A stretch of 35,812 nt of DNA from Sulfurospirillum sp. UBA12182. Lineage in GTDB: Bacteria; Campylobacterota; Campylobacteria; Campylobacterales; Sulfurospirillaceae. Positions 9,401 to 15,953 of this stretch are shown here, piece by piece. Every line of letters begins with the position of its first letter. Positions within the stretch are counted from its first letter, which is position 1. Where the stretch lies: assembly GCA_002742765.1 (NCBI GenBank), contig DLUF01000102.1, positions 1 through 35,812 on the forward strand. The letters run 5' to 3'. Made by a program: the position numbers and the translations under genes. The notes under the pieces were generated by a model, which was not told where the DNA came from, did no database searches, and worked only from the letters and a program-made list of their open reading frames with translations.

Positions 9401-9549
9401 CAACACTTATCTTTTTTGCTTCAGGGCAAGCAGTTATCTTGCAGCCTATGGCTATATCTTTAGGGTATGGGATTGCATGGGCAACTGTGTTAAATCTTTT
9501 TTACATACCTTTAGTATTTACTATCGTTAAAGGAAAAAAACTTGATTGA
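6454..9549 (+). CDS. RND-family efflux permease without local partners
   Basis: This is a 1031-residue inner-membrane permease of the RND/AcrB type: a first transmembrane helix, two large periplasmic loops and twelve expected membrane spans. Landmarks are IFPPSNLDAISITGAYAGTSP after helix 1, helix 4 with GMLVDEAIVVAENI, where the proton-relay Asp is present but followed by Glu rather than a second Asp, and helix 10 with GVVGLSGVVVNDGIIMMDF, which lacks the AcrB relay lysine as in other VND-type permeases. Substrate is unknown. No membrane-fusion protein or TolC-type gene is adjacent, so partners must be elsewhere. I prefer ATG 6454 (TGATG overlap with ftsL) over TTG 6451. It overlaps rmuC by 8 bases at its 3-prime end. 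Confidence 0.85.
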   Translation: MLIKNFIRFAVEKNILNHIFLVFLVVLSIFSYQKIPKEIFPPSNLDAISITGAYAGTSPDVLDKIAVKELEDEITNLNDIDRIESAIKNGAFSITVYLKDGAEKNEILDEIKDIISSQRSDLPSDMDEPIAKVMTTTYPLVAIAIASDKSVEEILEVASKLKSSLSKIPDLSDIFIRGDADKELVIKIDEKKLLAYNLSINEAYSAISSLSEVFPVGVIKERGNHLYVSTFGGEKEVEKLKNIRLSIGGKRIKLSDIANVAFSLEDLSEVSHFNGKTNISISINKAKTGNAITLVKEIKKLLKEYEAGYEGFTFQAYSDTSVWIRNRLNTVISNILFGLILVSLSVYIFISGRIAFVVGLGIPVSFMIGLIAAQMMGYSLNMLSLLGALIALGMLVDEAIVVAENIYRHLENGDTPKDAAINGAAEVFPAVLTATATTIFAFLPLLIMSGEMGVFMRVLPIMISILLLSSLFEAFFFLPLHAKDFLKVKTKEKKNESWWRSFNLIYKQILSFIIHYKKSILSAFVFVTLFFIGVFFKNIDFQLFPDFDTTEIYISGKVNINYDIHNTQEIVNEVEKLLLANLSKDDISSIASVSGFMLDAKYRPHVAENNFHIFINLHERKPENFFNIYINPYLSPEYDDTNMRRSRSALEILEDVKKLTDKFATDERFEEFKAVVPGAGIVESDVEIALSHPNIKVVEDAVKILSEKLSQIEGVFNVQHDLQEGKKELKLRVNEYGQSLGFSEKLISTYLRPYYFKAESGKMFYNGELINIRTQESFKDNFDSISTFYLPIPNSDKKVKLSEVVDFDFVDGYSDIYKDDGKRVSSVFASLNKSIMTSGKMFKLLESQLKQIEEKGVNVEIKGEEKEGDKVKEEMLRAAIIAVFLIFLALVWMFDSIVLSILILTTIPLSLFGVLGGHLLMGLNLTMPGMLGVVGLSGVVVNDGIIMMDFLKKAKSYEDIIKYATMRLRHILLTSITTVLGLATLIFFASGQAVILQPMAISLGYGIAWATVLNLFYIPLVFTIVKGKKLD

Positions 9550-10738
9550 TAATGTTTTATTACTTACCATTTTACTAGGAGTTATCTTTACATGTACGCT
9601 TCTTATCGTATGGCAAATTAGAAGTTTATTTGCCCAGCAAAAAGATTTTTTATACCATAAAATTGAGCAAATAGAAGCAAAAGTCTTGGAAAATGTAAAA
9701 CATACAGTATCTCAAATCGAAAAAAATGCTGAACTTTTTTTAAAGATTTCAACGTCTCAGCAACTCATGCGAACAGAGGTTCAAAAAACACTTCATGAGA
9801 TAAGCAAAGAGATTTCATTGAGTGTCACAGAAGCTTTAAAAGCGCAACAGTTACAAAGTAGTAAAGATATAGAGAAACTCTCTTTAAAAGTTGAAGAGAA
9901 ACTCTCTTTAATCAATGAAAAAGTTGAAAAAAGACTCTCTAAAGGTTTTGAAGACATAGATAAAACATTTAAAGATATTATTCAAGGTGTTGCAAAAATC
10001 TCTGAGGCACAAAAAAAGATAGAAACACTAAGTTCTGATGTAAACTCTTTGCAAAATGTTTTAACTGACAAAAAATCAAGAGGTATCTTCGGCGAAGTTC
10101 AGTTAAATGCGATTTTACGCTCTATCTTTGGAGAAAAAAGAGAGTTATATGACTTGCAATATACTTTTGAAAGTGGAGTGATGGTAGATGCTATCATCAA
10201 AGCTCCAGAACCAGTGGGTATGATACCGATAGATTCTAAATTCCCTCTTGAAAATTACACAAAGATGATAGAAGATGCAAAGTTTAAAAGTGAGTTTAAA
10301 CAAAATATCAAAAAACATATAAATGATATAAGTCAAAAATATCTTATCAAAGGAGTTACCGCAGAGATTGCTATCATGTTTATGCCTGCTGAAGCGATTT
10401 TTGCAGAGATAAATGCCTATCATGATGATTTGATTGAGTATGCTAGAAATAAAAAAGTTTGGATTGCTTCTCCTACCACTTTGATGGCTCTCTTAACAAC
10501 TATCATGGCGATTGTAAGGGATATAAAAACACAAGAACAGGCAAAAAAAATCCAAGAGGAACTCTTAAAACTTTCAGAAAATTTCAAACGATACAAAATC
10601 CGCTGGGAAAGCTTGGCAAAACACATAGAAACAGTAAGTAAAGATGTCAAAGATATCACAACAACTACAAACAAAATCTCTAGTGAATTTGAGAGGATAG
10701 AAAAAGTAGAGTTTGAGGAAGTTGAAAAACTCACTTAA
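9542..10738 (+). CDS. rmuC: DNA recombination protein RmuC
   Basis: RmuC proteins limit inversions between short inverted repeats and have a nuclease-like core; the exact reaction is unsettled. The 398-residue protein has an N-terminal membrane anchor (about 3-23), a long coiled coil (about 35-165), and the RmuC core: DKKSRGIFGEVQLNAILRSI, PIDSKFPLENY and WIASPTTLMALLTTI. A further helical tail follows. The start is TTG 9542 with AAAGGA at 9530-9535 inside the RND gene, and it overlaps that gene by 8 bases, so it is the last gene of the rsmH operon. One TACATGTA copy lies in its anchor-coding part. Confidence 0.9.
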   Translation: MIDNVLLLTILLGVIFTCTLLIVWQIRSLFAQQKDFLYHKIEQIEAKVLENVKHTVSQIEKNAELFLKISTSQQLMRTEVQKTLHEISKEISLSVTEALKAQQLQSSKDIEKLSLKVEEKLSLINEKVEKRLSKGFEDIDKTFKDIIQGVAKISEAQKKIETLSSDVNSLQNVLTDKKSRGIFGEVQLNAILRSIFGEKRELYDLQYTFESGVMVDAIIKAPEPVGMIPIDSKFPLENYTKMIEDAKFKSEFKQNIKKHINDISQKYLIKGVTAEIAIMFMPAEAIFAEINAYHDDLIEYARNKKVWIASPTTLMALLTTIMAIVRDIKTQEQAKKIQEELLKLSENFKRYKIRWESLAKHIETVSKDVKDITTTTNKISSEFERIEKVEFEEVEKLT

Positions 10739-10807
10739 ATTTCTTTTGGTAAATAATTTTTAACCGATTTTTAAGTCTTCTTCGTATACCATTTCAAAAA
10801 TAACTCA

Positions 10808-10834
10808 TGTATAGGTCTAAGGTTTAGACATACA
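10808..10834. promoter_or_regulatory. Imperfect 27-bp palindrome upstream of the rhodanese operon
   Basis: The arms are TGTAT-ag-GTCTAA and TTAGAC-ATACA around a GGT centre: 11 paired positions interrupted by a two-base bulge. It lies 93 bases upstream of the first rhodanese ATG, in the 189-base gap after rmuC. No T-run follows, so it is a poor terminator and more likely an operator or a small RNA hairpin. A TATATT at 10905-10910 and a strong AGGAGG at 10918-10923 lie between it and the gene. The rest of the gap holds one TACATGTA copy (10895-10902) and nothing else I recognise. Confidence 0.4.
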
Positions 10835-10927
10835 GGGAATACAAAGCGTGAGTCTTCTCTATTTGATTTTTTATTCTTCTACACTCTTCATCTATACATG
10901 TAGCTATATTTATCTTTAGGAGGTTTT

Positions 10928-11362
10928 ATGAAAGGAATTTTAATTTCTTTATTGGCTGTTTTAGTTTTTGTTGGTTGCGGTGGGAAAGTGGATAAAAAAT
11001 CCCAATATAATTACATAAGTGCAGATGAAACTGCAAAAATTATGATGGAAAATCCAGATAAAATAGTTCTAATCGATATCCAAGAAAAAGATGATTTTGA
11101 GGAAGAACACTTAAAAGGCGCTATCGGAACATATGCATATCCAGTGAAAACTGAAGAGGAAAAAGCACGTATCGCAAAACACATCCAAGATATCAAACCT
11201 GATCAAAAAGTTGTTGTTGTATGCCCAAGAGGTGGTGGCGGTGCTGATAGAGCATATGATTTTCTACTTCAAAGTGGTATCAAAAAAGAGAACCTTTTTA
11301 CTCTCACAGATGGTCAGTATGGTTGGCCACGAGACAGACTTAGTGATGTTTTAGACAATTAA
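10928..11362 (+). CDS. Rhodanese-like lipoprotein
   Basis: This is a 144-residue exported single-domain rhodanese. The signal peptide ends in a lipobox (LVFVGC, Cys17), so it should be a lipoprotein on the periplasmic side. The rhodanese fold is seen in YISADETAKIM, IVLIDIQEKDDFEEEHLKGAI and the active loop VVVCPRGGGGADRAYDFL, with Cys99 as the likely persulfide-carrying residue. The loop is glycine-rich and followed by Asp-Arg. Rhodaneses move sulfane sulfur or bind oxyanions; the substrate is unknown. It has a strong AGGAGG site and begins a four-gene operon with its paralogue, an HdrD-like protein and a TVP38/TMEM64 protein. Confidence 0.88.
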   Translation: MKGILISLLAVLVFVGCGGKVDKKSQYNYISADETAKIMMENPDKIVLIDIQEKDDFEEEHLKGAIGTYAYPVKTEEEKARIAKHIQDIKPDQKVVVVCPRGGGGADRAYDFLLQSGIKKENLFTLTDGQYGWPRDRLSDVLDN

Positions 11363-11381
11363 ATTAAAAAAAGGAAAATAG

Positions 11382-11825
11382 ATGTTAAAGAAAATAGCAG
11401 CTATCACAAGCGCACTTCTCGTTAGTGCAACAGTTATGTTTGGCGGTGTTTTTGATGTTTTCAAAGGCTATAACTATATCAGTGCTGAGGAGACTGCTGA
11501 GTTAATCCGTACAAACCCACAGAGTATCGTTTTGATCGATATCCAAGAGAAACCAGGTTTTGCAAAAGAGCATCTTATAGGTGCGATTGAAACAAATGCA
11601 TACCCAGTGAAAAAACAAGATGAACTTGATAGATTGGCTGCACTTTTACCACAAATCAAGCCAGACCAAAAGGTTATCATTATATGTCCAAGAGGTGGTG
11701 GCGGTGCTGATAGAGCATATGATTTCTATCTCAAAAGTGGTATAAATAAAGACAATATCTTTACACTAAAAAATGGTCAAGAAGGTTGGCCAAGAGAACA
11801 AATCAGCGACGTTTTGGCTAAATAA
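11382..11825 (+). CDS. Periplasmic rhodanese-like protein, paralogue of the preceding gene
   Basis: This 147-residue protein is a tandem duplicate of the upstream gene, roughly 60 percent identical by eye after the signal region. It has an ordinary signal peptide (about 1-22) without a lipobox Cys, so it should be soluble in the periplasm. The active loop IIICPRGGGGADRAYDFYL with Cys102 is preserved. A 38-base stretch around that loop (11688-11725) is identical at DNA level to 11225-11262 in the paralogue, which suggests recent duplication or gene conversion. The stop overlaps the ATG of the HdrD-like gene (TAATG). Confidence 0.88.
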   Translation: MLKKIAAITSALLVSATVMFGGVFDVFKGYNYISAEETAELIRTNPQSIVLIDIQEKPGFAKEHLIGAIETNAYPVKKQDELDRLAALLPQIKPDQKVIIICPRGGGGADRAYDFYLKSGINKDNIFTLKNGQEGWPREQISDVLAK

Positions 11826-12898
11826 TGAATCACGAACAAGAGTGCATTGACTGTAAAGCTTGCATGAAGGGTTGCTTGATGATGGGAGAGTTTACCGACT
11901 CTCCTAAAACCCTCTTAGAGAGTATCAAAAACTCACCTGCCAATGTAGCATTTTCCTGTGCTGCTTGTGGATATTGTGAGCATGTTTGTCCTAAGGACAT
12001 TAGTATTCAAGAGTATTTTGTAGAGCGAAAAAAAGAGTTAGCTCCTAGCGAGCTTCACAATTTTGGATATAAAGCCGTTTTGTTCCACCAAGTGCTTAGT
12101 TTTTCTAAATCTTTAACGACTATCAAAAAGTTTTCAACTTCTAACTATTCTAATGTAGCTTTTATGCCTGGGTGTGCGTTGAGTTCTTATTCTCCAAGAT
12201 TAGTGGAGTCTATTATCCACCATTTACAAAAAGTCTCTCCAGGGATGGGCGTACTTATGCAATGTTGTGGAAAACCAACCCGTATGCTCGGCGATATGCC
12301 TCGTTTTGAGAATTTTTATAGTAAATTAGACGCTGATATAGATCGTCTAGGTATTGATACTGTGGTAACTGCCTGTGAGAATTGTTATATGAGTCTTAAA
12401 GAGTGTTCCCCTCACGTAAAGACTATTTCTTTATATGAGTGGCTAGATATGAAGGGAATACCAGAGTGTTCATTTGAACATGCGCAAATTGTTGCTCTTC
12501 ATGATCCGTGTCCTACAAGGCTTGAAAAAAGCTTACATGAAAGTGTTCGTTCACTTTTAAATAAAATGAAACTCCCTTTTAAAGAGTTTCGCTTTAATCG
12601 TGAAAAAACACAATGTTGTGGTAGTGGAGGAATGCTTGATGTAACAAATCCAAAACTAGCTAAACAGCAAATGGTTTCGCGTGCTAACCAAACTGAGTGT
12701 CAGACAATCGTTACTTATTGTCAAGAGTGTGCCAGATCTATGAGTAGAGGAGGAAAAAGTGGAGTGCATATCTTAGATTTACTCTTTACTCCTTCAGTAG
12801 CACAAAGCTTTAAACAACCACTTCATGGTGCACTTACATCATGGATAAATCGTTATAAAACAAAACAAATAATCAAAAATTTTAAAGTAAAAATATGA
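11825..12898 (+). CDS. HdrD/GlpC-like iron-sulfur protein with two CCG domains
   Basis: This 357-residue cytoplasmic protein carries two 4Fe-4S ferredoxin motifs (C7, C10, C13, C17 and C45, C48, C51, C55) and two cysteine-rich CCG domains (C117, C147-C148, C184, C187 and C229, C264-C265, C299, C302). This is the build of heterodisulfide reductase subunit D, GlpC and LutA/GlcF relatives, which pass electrons to or from thiols, disulfides or quinones. It has no membrane helix or flavin domain. It lies between exported rhodaneses and a membrane protein, so a role in sulfur or metalloid redox chemistry is plausible but not shown. It overlaps both neighbours by 1 and 4 bases. Confidence 0.85.
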   Translation: MNHEQECIDCKACMKGCLMMGEFTDSPKTLLESIKNSPANVAFSCAACGYCEHVCPKDISIQEYFVERKKELAPSELHNFGYKAVLFHQVLSFSKSLTTIKKFSTSNYSNVAFMPGCALSSYSPRLVESIIHHLQKVSPGMGVLMQCCGKPTRMLGDMPRFENFYSKLDADIDRLGIDTVVTACENCYMSLKECSPHVKTISLYEWLDMKGIPECSFEHAQIVALHDPCPTRLEKSLHESVRSLLNKMKLPFKEFRFNREKTQCCGSGGMLDVTNPKLAKQQMVSRANQTECQTIVTYCQECARSMSRGGKSGVHILDLLFTPSVAQSFKQPLHGALTSWINRYKTKQIIKNFKVKI

Positions 12899-13584
12899 TA
12901 AAAAAATTCATTTTAATAGCCTTTTTTATAGGGATGATTGTTGCATATAATATGTTAGGATTGGAGACAATATTGTCTTTTGAAATGCTTAAAGCAAAAA
13001 AAGAGTTATTGTTAGAGTTGGTGCAAAATCATTTTTTGCTTAGTGCTTTTTTATTGATGGGCTTATATGCTATTTCTGTTGCATTGATGATTCCTATCGC
13101 AACTCTATTTTCTTTAGCTGCTGGTTTTATGTTTGGTAGTATTTGGGGAACGCTGTTTGCAGTGCTTGGGGCAACGCTTGGCGCAGTTGCAAGTTTTTAT
13201 GTTGCACGTTTTATTCTTGGTGAGAGCCTTCAAAACAAATATGCAAAAGAATTAGAACGTTTTAACAATGAGTTTGCAGCAAATGGTTACAGTTATCTTT
13301 TTGCGTTGCGGTTACTTCCTATTTTTCCTTTTTTCCTGATTAACCTTTTATGTGGTCTTACTCGTATTGATATCAAAACCTTTTTTATTACAACTTTTAT
13401 CGGTATCATCCCTGGAGGATTTGCTTACACATACGCTGGCTCGCAACTCTCTTCTATCAATGCGTTGGGGGACATCTTTACCAAAGAGATGGGATTAGCG
13501 CTTCTCTTTTTAGGGCTTATTTCTTTGGTTCCAGTCTTGTATAAAAAATGGAATCAAAAAAAATTTAAAAATCAAAATTTATAA
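12895..13584 (+). CDS. TVP38/TMEM64 family membrane protein
   Basis: This 229-residue integral membrane protein of the DedA/VTT superfamily has a start helix (about 5-23) and further helices around 47-68, 75-105, 130-160 and 200-220. Family landmarks are ATLFSLAAGFMFGSIWGTLFAVLGATLGA and LRLLPIFPFFLINLLCGLTRI followed by FFITTFIGIIPGGFAYTYAGS (about residues 139-183). Superfamily members move or remodel lipids. To my knowledge TVP38/TMEM64 genes are often found with ArsM or TIGR04283 glycosyltransferase genes, which fits this neighbourhood. Its start overlaps the HdrD-like stop, and its end overlaps the convergent glycosyltransferase by 13 bases. Confidence 0.85.
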   Translation: MIKKFILIAFFIGMIVAYNMLGLETILSFEMLKAKKELLLELVQNHFLLSAFLLMGLYAISVALMIPIATLFSLAAGFMFGSIWGTLFAVLGATLGAVASFYVARFILGESLQNKYAKELERFNNEFAANGYSYLFALRLLPIFPFFLINLLCGLTRIDIKTFFITTFIGIIPGGFAYTYAGSQLSSINALGDIFTKEMGLALLFLGLISLVPVLYKKWNQKKFKNQNL

Positions 13585-14870
13585 AAGTTTTTTAGCCTTT
13601 TTGCTGAGACTCCAAAGAAGTAGAGTGTACTTAAAACTCTATTTCTAAGGCTTGTATAGATAATACCCTCTTTGTGCCATCTTCTATCTGAAGTTTGCAC
13701 TTTTTGCTTTAAAATCTCTACTTTGAGATTTTGTTGATGAATTTTTTTAATGATAGCAACATCTTCCATAAGAGGTATCTCATCGTATCCACCAACTTTA
13801 TTGAAAAGTTGAGAGCTAATAAACTGTGCTTGGTCACCATATGGAGTGTTTGTAAAAACAACTCGAAGATTTGCTAAAAACTCTATAACTTTGATAAGCA
13901 AGTTTTTTGTTTTTATCCCTAGTTTAAAAGCCCCAGCTAGATTTTTATCTTTTACATGTAAACTTTTTATAAGTAAATCCCACTCTTTTGGTACAAGAGT
14001 ATCAGCATGTAAAAAGAGTAAAATCTCTCCTTTGGCTCTTTTAGCCCCTTCATTTAGCTGATATGCTCTACCAGCTTTTGGTGCGCAAGTTGTTCGTAAG
14101 TTTGTAGTTTCTATATCTTCTATCGTAGTTTTTAAAGGAGTATCAACGATGATGATTTCATAGTTGTTTTCTCTTGCATTGGCTCTTAAATGCTTCAAAG
14201 TTTTTGGCAAGTTCTCTTTTTCGTAGTATACTGGGATGATGACACTGATGCGTGGTAGTGTGGCTAAAAAACTCTTTACATGTAAAGCAAGTTTACTTTG
14301 AAGATTTAGAGTATCAAAACTTCTCAAATCCTCTAAAACATCCACATCAAAAAGCTCTTTTCCAATCTTTACATGTAAAGGCTCTAGTGCTTGTAAAGTT
14401 TGAGAAAAAACCTCTTTACTAAAGTCAATCTCAAATGCTTTTTGGCTAAAACACTCTTTATGAAAACCGATGAGATAGTATCCTCCATCACGACTTGGAT
14501 TTAAAACTGCTTGTTCAAACTCAAATGCTTCATTGATAACCCCCTCATCTAAAAGAGGGATATCACCACCTACTAAGATAGCTTTTTCATATCCATTCTC
14601 AAACACTTTCTCAAATGCATTTGCCATCTTTTGCCCTATATCCTCTCCCACTTGAATAAAGCACTCAAGCCCATCAAAATGTTTTTGATATGTAGGTGTG
14701 TAAGCTTCTACAAAAACAAGCTTAGAAGCCTCTACTTGTAAGCCTAAAATCTGCTCTAATATGAGTTTATAAAGCTCAAGTGCTTCAACTTCGCCGATAC
14801 TTTTTGCAAGTCTTGTTTTGACTTTGGCTAAAAGTGGCTCTTTGGTAAAGATGATGAGTGCTGTTTTCAA
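13572..14870 (-). CDS. Fusion of DUF2064 nucleotidyltransferase-like (TIGR04282) and family 2 glycosyltransferase (TIGR04283)
   Basis: The 432 residues hold two complete enzyme domains. Residues 1-195 are a MobA/CofC-like DUF2064 domain of the TIGR04282 group: FTKEPLLAKVKTRLA, VGGDIPLLDEG (GGD 101-103) and PSRDGGYYLIG (125-135). Residues 207-432 are a GT-A glycosyltransferase of the TIGR04283 group: ISVIIPVYYEKENLPKTL, APKAGRAYQLNEGA, LFLHADTLVP (HAD 288-290), YGDQAQFI and WHKEGI. The two groups are usually separate neighbouring genes in arsenosugar or rSAM/selenodomain-associated clusters. Fused, one part could activate a sugar and the other transfer it. The ATG at 14870 overlaps the end of the kinase gene by 4 bases. 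Four copies of the TACATGTA palindrome fall in or beside this gene. Confidence 0.85.
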   Translation of the reverse strand: MKTALIIFTKEPLLAKVKTRLAKSIGEVEALELYKLILEQILGLQVEASKLVFVEAYTPTYQKHFDGLECFIQVGEDIGQKMANAFEKVFENGYEKAILVGGDIPLLDEGVINEAFEFEQAVLNPSRDGGYYLIGFHKECFSQKAFEIDFSKEVFSQTLQALEPLHVKIGKELFDVDVLEDLRSFDTLNLQSKLALHVKSFLATLPRISVIIPVYYEKENLPKTLKHLRANARENNYEIIIVDTPLKTTIEDIETTNLRTTCAPKAGRAYQLNEGAKRAKGEILLFLHADTLVPKEWDLLIKSLHVKDKNLAGAFKLGIKTKNLLIKVIEFLANLRVVFTNTPYGDQAQFISSQLFNKVGGYDEIPLMEDVAIIKKIHQQNLKVEILKQKVQTSDRRWHKEGIIYTSLRNRVLSTLYFFGVSAKRLKNFYKF

Positions 14871-15826
14871 AAAAACCTTTCAAGGATACGCAAAAACTCT
14901 TCTGTACTTTTTACATGTAAGCTTCCAATCTCGTTTGCTATGCTAAAAGCTAACTCATACGCTTGTGTATTTTGCAAGTCCTTTGATTTTGCAGGAACAA
15001 AAAGGCGCCTTGCCATCTCAACCGAACAAAAACCTATGGCATTTTGAACAATATCTTTTTCAAAAGGTTTTAACAAAGCATAGATTTTTTCTTGATAAGG
15101 GGTGTTTTTATGCCCAATTTGAGCTAAGATGACATGGGCTAAGAGATTGCCGATATCAAAACTCACTTCACAAAAGAGTGAAAATTCACTATCGATGATA
15201 GCTATACAATCCTCTTTTACCATGACTGAATCACTGTGTAAATCCCCGTGAATCAGTGAAGTCTTAGAGTGTAAAAAAACCTCTTTCAATCTCTCTTTAT
15301 TTGCTAAAAACTCCGCTGAAAACTCTCGCCATTGAAAAAAATCTAATATGACTAAAGCTTCATGATTTTTGATAAAAGGAAACTCAAACACATAGTTTTT
15401 TGTTATCTGCTTTAACTCTTCACACTCATAGTACGCGTTATTTTGTGGAGTCTTTTGTGAGAGAGAAAAAAGAAAATTGCCAAGCTTTTTATATGCTGTT
15501 GTGTTTTGTGGATTTTCTCTAAGTGAGCTGTAACCATCAAGATACTCCATCACAAAAAAGTGCTCATTCTCACTTTTATGATAGATTTTTGGAACAAAAT
15601 CAGGTGCGATAGAGTGAAAATACTCCATAGAATTCATCTCAGCAACTACTCTTTTTTGTGTGAGTTGAAAATCTTTTCCAAGTATCTTGAGATAGGGTTT
15701 TGCATGTTTGATGGCGTATGTTTTTTCTCCATCATTTAGCTTATAAACATAGTTCATATTGCCGTCTCCTATCTCAGTGGAGTTTTCAAGAAGAGTGGCT
15801 AAGGAAGTTCTTTTAAAATCTAGCAT
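14867..15826 (-). CDS. 5-methylthioribose kinase-like sugar kinase (MtnK/APH fold)
   Basis: This 319-residue aminoglycoside-phosphotransferase-fold kinase resembles S-methyl-5-thioribose kinase: the nucleotide loop EIGDGNMNYVYK (GDGN 20-23), Lys40 in YAIKHAKPYL, the Brenner motif LIHGDLHSDSVMV (HGD 193-195) and IIDSEF (Asp212, Glu214), the D-x-E-F metal motif of MtnK in place of DFG. It then has VSFDIGNLLAH. It is shorter than typical MtnK (about 400). I start at ATG 15826, which has GAAGG 5 bases upstream; an ATG 27 codons earlier only translates the operator region. MtnK phosphorylates the anomeric carbon of 5-methylthioribose. No mtnA or other salvage genes are here, and the neighbours suggest another 5-deoxy-5-substituted ribose as substrate (inference). 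Confidence 0.8.
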   Translation of the reverse strand: MLDFKRTSLATLLENSTEIGDGNMNYVYKLNDGEKTYAIKHAKPYLKILGKDFQLTQKRVVAEMNSMEYFHSIAPDFVPKIYHKSENEHFFVMEYLDGYSSLRENPQNTTAYKKLGNFLFSLSQKTPQNNAYYECEELKQITKNYVFEFPFIKNHEALVILDFFQWREFSAEFLANKERLKEVFLHSKTSLIHGDLHSDSVMVKEDCIAIIDSEFSLFCEVSFDIGNLLAHVILAQIGHKNTPYQEKIYALLKPFEKDIVQNAIGFCSVEMARRLFVPAKSKDLQNTQAYELAFSIANEIGSLHVKSTEEFLRILERFF

Positions 15827-15829
15827 AAA

Positions 15830-15880
15830 AACCTTCGTTATGATAACCTGCGTTATTATAACGAAGGTTATCTTAGATAA
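15830..15880. promoter_or_regulatory. Three-copy 12-bp operator-like motif over the kinase promoter
   Basis: The 12-mer AACCTTCGTTAT lies at 15830-15841, AACCTGCGTTAT at 15845-15856 in the same direction, and its inverse ATAACGAAGGTT at 15858-15869. Copies two and three with flanks form a 31-bp palindrome (15842-15872) with one mismatched pair. TTATCT-T-AGATAA (15868-15880) is a further 13-bp palindrome. On the minus strand TATAAT (15860 to 15855) lies inside the palindrome and would start transcription just upstream of the kinase ATG. This layout is typical of repressor binding over a promoter. The regulator is unknown, and I did not find the 12-mer elsewhere in the window. Confidence 0.65.
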
Positions 15881-15953
15881 AAGGAGACTTATCCCAGCTT
15901 TTTGCACCTTGAATCTTTTTATAAAATTCGTATCTTTCTAGCAATTTACTCAT
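15873..15953 (-). CDS. Very short ORF, possibly a truncated gene start
   Basis: ATG at 15953 overlaps the end of the winged-helix remnant (ATGAGTAA) and reads 26 codons, beginning MSKLLERYEFYKKIQGAKSW, before a TAA at 15873-15875 inside the operator region. The composition is protein-like (charged helix, then K-S-W-D-K). It may be the cut-off start of a former gene or a real small protein. I recognise no family, and coding status is uncertain. Confidence 0.25.
   Translation of the reverse strand: MSKLLERYEFYKKIQGAKSWDKSPFI

Noticed and set aside
9956-10738. Frames opposite and overlapping rmuC
   Set aside because: Shadows of the RmuC core, whose motifs are continuous in the main frame.
10739-10927. 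Terminator after rmuC
   Set aside because: The palindrome in the gap has no T-run after it on either strand, so it does not qualify as an intrinsic terminator.
15827-15907. Longer N terminus for the MtnK-like kinase (27 extra residues)
   Set aside because: The extension only translates the repeated operator motif and promoter, and the inner ATG has its own GAAGG ribosome site and matches the family start.
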